Below the pieces are notes generated by a model. The model was given only the letters and a program-made list of their open reading frames with translations, was not told the origin of the DNA and did not search any database. Source: Chryseobacterium aquifrigidense (GTDB taxonomy: Bacteria; Bacteroidota; Bacteroidia; Flavobacteriales; Weeksellaceae). Taken from it: 64,000 bases of DNA. Shown here piece by piece: positions 61,858 through 64,000 of the stretch (position 1 is the stretch's first letter; the number at the start of each line of letters is the position of its first letter). The position numbers and the translations under genes are program-made. Where the stretch lies: positions 1,425,096 through 1,489,095 of the forward strand of contig NZ_VFPD01000001.1 in assembly GCF_006716485.1 (NCBI RefSeq). Reading direction: 5' to 3'.

Positions 61858-64000
61858 AATTCTCACACATCATCTATGAAGTCGTTATTTGGCTGTTTTT
61901 GGTTTACGGAACAGCGGTAACCCTTATCTATGGCTGGATAGGAATTTATGCGCTTGGAGCTGTATTGCGATACAAAAAAGAAAATACATTTACGGACTAC
62001 AGTATTATTGCAGCAAATCCCAATGCTCCCGTATTCAGCGTTATTGCTCCTGCATACAATGAAGGGATGACCATTGTGGAAAATGTGCGTTCACTCTTAT
62101 CTCTTTACTATCATAATCTGGAAATTATCATTGTTAATGATGGAAGTAAGGATGATTCCATTCAAAAGCTTATCGAAGCTTATGAACTTGAGTCTGTCGC
62201 TTATTTTATTCAGGGAAAAATAGAAACCAATGCGGTAAGAGGAGTGTATAAAAGTAAAAATCCGGCCTTTAAAAAACTGATTGTTGTTGATAAAGAAAAC
62301 GGAGGGAAAGCTGATGCTTTAAATGTTGGCGTCAATATTTCTTCCGGTGAATATCTGGTTTGCATTGATGTGGACTGTATCCTCGAGCAGGATTCGATTT
62401 TAAAGCTCGCAAAACCAATGCTGGAGCAGACTGATAAAAAGTTCATCGCCTGTGGTGGAGTAATTCGTCTGGCTAACAACTGTGTCATTGAAAATGGAAA
62501 AGTAGTAAGCGTCAATATGCCGAAAACCCTTTTGGGAAGAACACAGGCATTGGAGTATATCAGAGCTTTTGTACTGGGGCGTATGGCATGGTCCAGAGCT
62601 TCAGGATTGATCCTGATCTCCGGTGCTTTTGGTGTATTTGACAGAAAAATTGTCCTGGCATGCGGTGGTTACGATAAAAATACAGTGGGAGAGGACATGG
62701 AGCTGGTGGTAAGAATGAGAAAGTACATGGAAGAAAGAAATGAACCTTACGAAGTGCTTACCATTCCGGATCCTCTGTGCTGGACAGAAGTTCCCGAATC
62801 CAAAGATATTCTCAGAAAACAGCGAAACAGATGGATGCGCGGTACCATGGAAACCCTGTGGAAACACAGAAAAATGATGTTCAATCCGAAGTATAAAAAA
62901 CTGGGAATGATCAGCCTTCCGTATTGGTTCTTCTTTGAATTTCTGGGTCCGCTCATCGAATTTTCAGGATATATTATCTTCATCCTATTTTTATTGCTGG
63001 GAATTATCAACTGGCCGTTCTTTACCATTCTTTTTGCCCTGGTGATTTCAATGGGGTTCCTGTATTCTATCTATGCGATATTGGTAGATCTCGTAAGCCA
63101 TCAGGTCTATACCAAAAGAAAAGACTTCCTTAGATTGATTGTTACCGCTTTTTCCGAACCTTTTTATTTTCATCCTATTGTGGTAAAAGCAGGGGTTAAC
63201 GGATTTATAGATTATTTCAAAAAATCCCATGGCTGGGGCGAAATGACGAGACAAGGTTTCAATCAAAGCACACAGCATTTACCTCTGAAAGAAAGAATAT
63301 ATGCAATTCTTCAGGCAGGACTCAAAAAATGGGGAATACTGGCATTGGCTTTCTTTGCTTTATTCTTAATAGGAGTGACCGCAGAATCTCTATGGTATCA
63401 CTATACCTTTCCAACATTTAAAACATCAGCCATTATTGGCCGTCTTTTCGTTGAAAACATTTTATTTGCATTACAACTGACATTCTGTGTTGGAATTATA
63501 TATCTGGTCATTAATTTTATCAAAGAAGGCTGGGCAAGAATCCTGGGAATGTTAACCCTGGTTATTGTGGCCGTTACACAGTATATCTTATTCCTATATT
63601 TTTCTGAAAGCCGTAACATACTGGGCGCAGATCTTTTATATTACAGCAAAGAGGAGATGAAGCAGATTTTGCAGGCCAGCGGAATGCTTAACTTCAAAAA
63701 CTTTGCATTACTGGGAATTTTAATCACGGCTTCTTTTGTTCCTATATGGATTGCAGGCAGAACAGCCTTAAAATCAATCTATCCGGGATTGGTTATCTTC
63801 GTTTTCGGGTTAGCAGCATTCTTTATTCCTTCCAATATAATGGGAGCAAAAATTTTGAGTTCTGAGAGTGAGTTTAATCAAAATGCGGCAAAAAGCAAAT
63901 GGGCTTATTTCTTCAAATCCAACGAAGAAAATTTCATCAGCGATCATCCGGAACTAGCCGAATTACTGAATGAAAATGAAGATTTTACTACCAATGCTGA
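61851..64000 (+). CDS. Processive family 2 glycosyltransferase, 3' end outside window
   Basis: At least 716 residues; the frame is still open at the right edge. A membrane span at about residues 10-40 is followed by a GT2 catalytic domain with VIAPAYNEG, IVNDGSKDDS, the metal-binding DVDC (Asp173), GEDMEL (acceptor Asp region) and QRNRW (Gln324-Trp328), the motif set of processive synthases such as BcsA, IcaA/PgaC and hyaluronan synthase. Several C-terminal spans follow (about 365-620). It probably makes and extrudes an exopolysaccharide. The start ATG overlaps the HEAT-repeat gene, so translation is coupled. The polymer cannot be predicted without the missing part and neighbours. Confidence 0.88.
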   Translation, partial: MLEFSHIIYEVVIWLFLVYGTAVTLIYGWIGIYALGAVLRYKKENTFTDYSIIAANPNAPVFSVIAPAYNEGMTIVENVRSLLSLYYHNLEIIIVNDGSKDDSIQKLIEAYELESVAYFIQGKIETNAVRGVYKSKNPAFKKLIVVDKENGGKADALNVGVNISSGEYLVCIDVDCILEQDSILKLAKPMLEQTDKKFIACGGVIRLANNCVIENGKVVSVNMPKTLLGRTQALEYIRAFVLGRMAWSRASGLILISGAFGVFDRKIVLACGGYDKNTVGEDMELVVRMRKYMEERNEPYEVLTIPDPLCWTEVPESKDILRKQRNRWMRGTMETLWKHRKMMFNPKYKKLGMISLPYWFFFEFLGPLIEFSGYIIFILFLLLGIINWPFFTILFALVISMGFLYSIYAILVDLVSHQVYTKRKDFLRLIVTAFSEPFYFHPIVVKAGVNGFIDYFKKSHGWGEMTRQGFNQSTQHLPLKERIYAILQAGLKKWGILALAFFALFLIGVTAESLWYHYTFPTFKTSAIIGRLFVENILFALQLTFCVGIIYLVINFIKEGWARILGMLTLVIVAVTQYILFLYFSESRNILGADLLYYSKEEMKQILQASGMLNFKNFALLGILITASFVPIWIAGRTALKSIYPGLVIFVFGLAAFFIPSNIMGAKILSSESEFNQNAAKSKWAYFFKSNEENFISDHPELAELLNENEDFTTNA

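Noticed and set aside
1-64000. tRNA, rRNA, insertion sequence or prophage genes
   Set aside because: Reading through the intergenic regions gave no cloverleaf, rRNA-like or transposase/integrase sequence that I could recognise; a covariance-model scan was not possible here.

Overview
The window looks like a chromosomal segment of an AT-rich member of the Bacteroidota, class Flavobacteriia, most like Chryseobacterium and its relatives (Weeksellaceae). The genus is my judgement from protein style and was not tested by a search. Supporting signs are CarboxypepD_reg-type TonB-dependent receptors, a secreted protease with a type IX secretion (T9SS) C-terminal sorting domain, several upstream regions with the Bacteroidota -7 promoter motif TAnnTTTG, almost no Shine-Dalgarno sequences, and short intergenic palindromic repeats. 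I see no rRNA, tRNA, CRISPR array, prophage or insertion sequence with a transposase.

Layout. 1-11.2 kb: end of a COG4705 membrane protein, an outer-membrane receptor with a PAP2 phosphatase, an SDR oxidoreductase with an FAD dehydrogenase, a DoxX-like protein, a LytS/LytTR two-component pair, a small lipoprotein, a SugE-type SMR exporter and a 3-methyladenine glycosylase. 11.2-22.9 kb: a proline/hydroxyproline block. Proline-specific peptidases (DPP IV and aminopeptidase P) are divergent from an AraC regulator, followed by four enzymes that convert trans-4-hydroxy-L-proline to 2-oxoglutarate, then a secreted M43 metalloprotease. Together these read as a collagen/gelatin-peptide utilisation locus. 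23.9-38.2 kb: a sulfate-assimilation locus. An Rrf2 regulator precedes cysH-cysD-cysN-cysE-cysK-cobA-cysJ-cysI, a TonB-dependent receptor, and an unusual fusion of a siroheme-synthase (precorrin-2 dehydrogenase) domain with a TauE/SafE (TSUP) anion permease. No APS kinase is present, matching the Fe-S type of CysH that reduces APS directly.

38.2-47.6 kb is accessory in character: several families of non-coding repeats (MITE-like with terminal inverted repeats, tandem elements, REP-like palindromes), DJ-1/AraC, DoxX, a polysaccharide deacetylase divergent from another AraC gene, a Nudix hydrolase, a cysteine-rich bacteriocin-like peptide, and an SH3-domain gene broken by a one-base frameshift. 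48.2-51.7 kb: a probable zinc regulon (Fur/Zur-family regulator, MerC-domain membrane protein, COG0523 GTPase, Tat-exported alkaline phosphatase) with three matching GCAAC-AAA-GTTnC boxes. 51.8-56.1 kb: an ECF sigma/anti-sigma pair divergent from exported MsrB, a FAS1-domain protein and two exported ferritin-like proteins; msrB and the FAS1 gene share an identically spaced promoter-like motif. 56.5-64 kb: a large hybrid histidine kinase, a single-domain response regulator, a membrane-anchored HEAT-repeat protein and a processive glycosyltransferase that runs off the right edge, probably a signal-controlled surface-polysaccharide operon.

The best candidates for under-described biology are the siroheme-synthase/TSUP fusion with its TonB receptor, the hydroxyproline/collagen block with a three-repeat AraC operator, the zinc-box alkaline phosphatase, the ECF promoter pair, the cysteine-rich peptide, and the kinase/HEAT/glycosyltransferase operon.
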